Shown: positions 59,785-61,725 of the stretch, piece by piece | Numbering within the stretch: position 1 is the stretch's first letter | How the letters are laid out: each line of letters opens with the position of its first letter | NCBI GenBank assembly: GCA_902494245.1 | Contig: CABUSR010000007.1 | Location: 1-61,725 of the forward strand | Source of the DNA: an uncultured Collinsella sp. | GTDB lineage: Bacteria; Actinomycetota; Coriobacteriia; Coriobacteriales; Coriobacteriaceae | Direction of reading: 5' to 3' | Length of the DNA stretch: 61,725 nt | Notes under the pieces: model-generated | What the model saw: only the letters and a program-made list of their open reading frames with translations | What the model was told of the DNA's origin: nothing | Database searches by the model: none | Position numbers and translations under genes: made by a program

Positions 59785-61589
59785 AGCTCAACAACCCCAC
59801 TGTCAGCGACAACACCGAAAGCGGAGCACTCAATATGGTCAAGCTCACTATCGATAATTGCGAGGTCGTGGTACCCGAGCACACCACGATCCTGGACGCG
59901 GCCAAGTCCGTCGGCATCCAGATTCCCACCCTGTGCTACCTGCGCGATCTAAACGAGATCGGCGGCTGCCGCGTGTGCGTGGTCGAGGTTGAGGGCTGCG
60001 ACCAGCTGGTTGCCGCCTGCAACAACTACGTGCTCGACGGCATGGTGGTCCACACCAACAGCCCCAAAGCCCGCGAGGCCCGTCGCACCAACGTGCAGCT
60101 GCTGCTGTCCCAGCACGATTCGCAGTGCACGAGCTGCGTGCGCAGCGGCAACTGCAACCTACAGACCATCGCCAACGACCTGGGCATTTTCTATCTGCCG
60201 TATCAAAGGCATTTGGCGGGTGAGGGCTGGGATTTCGATTTTCCCATCATCCGCGAAAACGACAAGTGCATTAAATGCATGCGCTGCATCAAGGTGTGCG
60301 AGAGCGTGCAGGGCCTAGGGATTTGGGACCTGACCAACCGTGCCACGCATACCGCCGTGGGTACCCGCGGGCGCGCACCGATCGGCAAGACCGATTGCGT
60401 CGCGTGCGGCCAGTGCATCACGCATTGTCCGACGGGCGCACTGCGCGAGCGCGACGATACCGAGACCGTGTTTGACGCGCTCGCTAATCCCGACAAGATC
60501 GTGCTGGTGCAGATTGCGCCTGCCGTGCGCAGCGCCTGGGGCGAGGAACTCGGCATTCCGCGCGAGGAGGCCACCGTTGAGCGCCTGGCTTGCGCGCTGC
60601 GCCGCGTTGGCTTTGAGTACGTGTTCGATACCGATTTTTCGGCTGACCTCACCATTATGGAGGAGGGCTCCGAGCTGCTCGAGCGCCTGGGTGCCGCCGC
60701 TAAGGGTGAGGGTGATGGCCGCGGCTGGCCCATGTTTACGAGCTGCTGCCCGGGTTGGGTGCGCTTTGTGAAGGCCCGCTATCCGGAGTTTGTCGACAGC
60801 CTGTCTACGTCCAAGTCGCCGCAGCAGATGTTCGGCGCCATCGCCAAGACGTACTACGCCAAGGTGCTGGACGTGGAGCCCGAGCGCCTGTTCGTGGTGT
60901 CCGTGATGCCGTGCACGGCCAAGAAGGCCGAGTGCGCGCTGCCGAGCATGGTGGGCGAGGACGGTGCGCCCGATGTGGACGTTGCGCTGACGGTGCGCGA
61001 GATGGTGCGCATGATTCGCGCGAGCCATGTGAGCGTGGACACGCTGGTTGAGGAGCCGCTCGATACGCCGCTGGGCTTTGGCACAGGCGCGGGTGTGATC
61101 TTTGGCGCCACGGGCGGCGTGATGGAGGCCGCCGTGCGCTCGGCCTATTACCTGGTGACGGGCAAGAACCCCGACGCCGATTTCTTTACCGACGTGCGCG
61201 GCCTGGACGGCTGGAAGGAGGCCGTGGCCGATATCGATGGCACCAAGGTGCGCGTCGCCGTGGCACACGGGCTGGGCAATGCCGCCCGCCTGCTCGACGC
61301 AATTCGCGACGGCCGTGTGAGCTATGACTTTGTCGAGGTCATGGCGTGCCCCGGCGGCTGCGTCGGTGGTGGCGGTCAGCCCATCCACGACGGTTGCGAG
61401 CTGGCTGCCGAGCGTGGCCAGGTGCTCTGGGGCCTCGATGCGAACGCCGAGATTCGCTTCTCGCACGAGAATCCCGATGTCCAGGCGTGCTATCGCGAGT
61501 TCTTGGGCGAGCCGCTCTCGCCGCTGGCCGAGGAGCTGCTGCATACCGACCATCACGCATGGACGATGCCTAACGAGGGGACGTGCTAG
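59778..61589 (+). CDS. [FeFe] hydrogenase, NADH-linked group A type
   Basis: A 603-residue hydrogen-producing or -consuming enzyme. N-terminal clusters: 2Fe-2S (CYLRDLNEIGGCRVC), His-ligated 4Fe-4S (HDSQCTSCVRSGNC) and two 4Fe-4S (CIKCMRCIKVC; CVACGQCITHCP). The H-cluster motifs are complete: TSCCPGW (321), MPCTAKKAE (377) and MACPGGCVGGGGQP (522). ATG 59778 follows GGAGGGAGG and overlaps the preceding stop. No HydEFG maturases are in the window. The neighbour suggests a multi-subunit, possibly electron-bifurcating complex. Confidence 0.96.
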   Translation: MVELNNPTVSDNTESGALNMVKLTIDNCEVVVPEHTTILDAAKSVGIQIPTLCYLRDLNEIGGCRVCVVEVEGCDQLVAACNNYVLDGMVVHTNSPKAREARRTNVQLLLSQHDSQCTSCVRSGNCNLQTIANDLGIFYLPYQRHLAGEGWDFDFPIIRENDKCIKCMRCIKVCESVQGLGIWDLTNRATHTAVGTRGRAPIGKTDCVACGQCITHCPTGALRERDDTETVFDALANPDKIVLVQIAPAVRSAWGEELGIPREEATVERLACALRRVGFEYVFDTDFSADLTIMEEGSELLERLGAAAKGEGDGRGWPMFTSCCPGWVRFVKARYPEFVDSLSTSKSPQQMFGAIAKTYYAKVLDVEPERLFVVSVMPCTAKKAECALPSMVGEDGAPDVDVALTVREMVRMIRASHVSVDTLVEEPLDTPLGFGTGAGVIFGATGGVMEAAVRSAYYLVTGKNPDADFFTDVRGLDGWKEAVADIDGTKVRVAVAHGLGNAARLLDAIRDGRVSYDFVEVMACPGGCVGGGGQPIHDGCELAAERGQVLWGLDANAEIRFSHENPDVQACYREFLGEPLSPLAEELLHTDHHAWTMPNEGTC

Positions 61590-61591
61590 CG

Positions 61592-61725
61592 ATGCGCGCG
61601 TTTGATGTTGAGATGTCGCGCCGGGGGTTTGCCTCGGCGCTTGCCGCGGGTGCGCTGTCGCTTGCACTCGCGGGCTGTGGCGGCGGGGCTGCCGGTGCCG
61701 GGTCCGCCGCGGGCTCGGCTGCCAC
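61592..61725 (+). CDS. Tat-type lipoprotein, N-terminus only
   Basis: Cut by the right edge after 44 codons. MSRRGFASALAAGALSLALAGCGGG is a twin-arginine signal (SRRGFA) leading to a lipobox (LALAGC), so the product is exported folded and lipid-anchored. It starts 2 bp after the hydrogenase stop, so it is probably in the same operon. The mature protein cannot be identified. Confidence 0.75.
   Translation, partial: MRAFDVEMSRRGFASALAAGALSLALAGCGGGAAGAGSAAGSAA

Overview
The window looks like chromosomal DNA of a high-GC Gram-positive bacterium of the Coriobacteriia, most likely Collinsella. That is inferred from gene content, GC-rich codon use and the style of intergenic repeats; no search was run. 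I support 47 protein genes (45 intact, one frameshifted, one cut by the right edge) and two tRNA genes. No rRNA, cas genes, phage or intact insertion sequence was seen.

Layout. 0.3-6 kb: adenine deaminase, two HAD phosphatases, citrate synthase and an ACT protein. 6-19 kb: a housekeeping block with L31, SecA, RF2, a YitT protein, split transketolase, FtsEX and RNase R. 19-25.5 kb: a lone serine recombinase, a VanZ-like protein, a MurNAc catabolic cassette (murR-murQ-murP-mupG) and an ArsC/Spx-like protein. 26-29 kb: tRNA-Gln, tRNA-Glu, a repeat-helical protein overlapping smpB, flavin reductase and rubredoxin. 29-42 kb: Nramp transporter, glutamate synthase (gltB-gltD), an unknown gene, a frameshifted AbiEi/nuclease-like gene and an amidohydrolase. 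42-49 kb: copper operon copA-copZ-csoR, then an FHA protein and a Ser/Thr kinase. 49-53 kb: DEAD-box helicase and a flavodoxin-ferredoxin fusion. 53-58 kb: an alpha-glucoside PTS operon (EIIA, LicT antiterminator, EIICB, GH4 hydrolase). 58-61.7 kb: a NuoF/GltD-like oxidoreductase, an [FeFe] hydrogenase and the start of a Tat-type lipoprotein. Together these suggest a fermentative anaerobe that uses PTS sugars and recycles cell wall, assimilates ammonia through GOGAT, and disposes of reductant as hydrogen.

The most unusual content is intergenic. One palindrome family (A) forms arrays in which 15-bp half-sites alternate in orientation, separated by 27 nt inside a pair and 23-24 nt between pairs. 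This gives an almost exact 80-bp period; 13 pairs occur, all between 29 and 49 kb. A second, unrelated family (B) forms a three-unit array with an exact 62-bp period. Two family A arrays directly bracket the frameshifted AbiEi/nuclease-like gene, an arrangement reminiscent of REPIN/RAYT systems. Other palindrome families (C-F) and several long hairpins sit between genes.

A second notable signal is translational. TAG ends 24 of the 46 genes with a visible stop, TAA 19 and TGA only 3. RF2 in the same window carries Ser-Pro-Thr where the Ser-Pro-Phe recognition tripeptide is expected.
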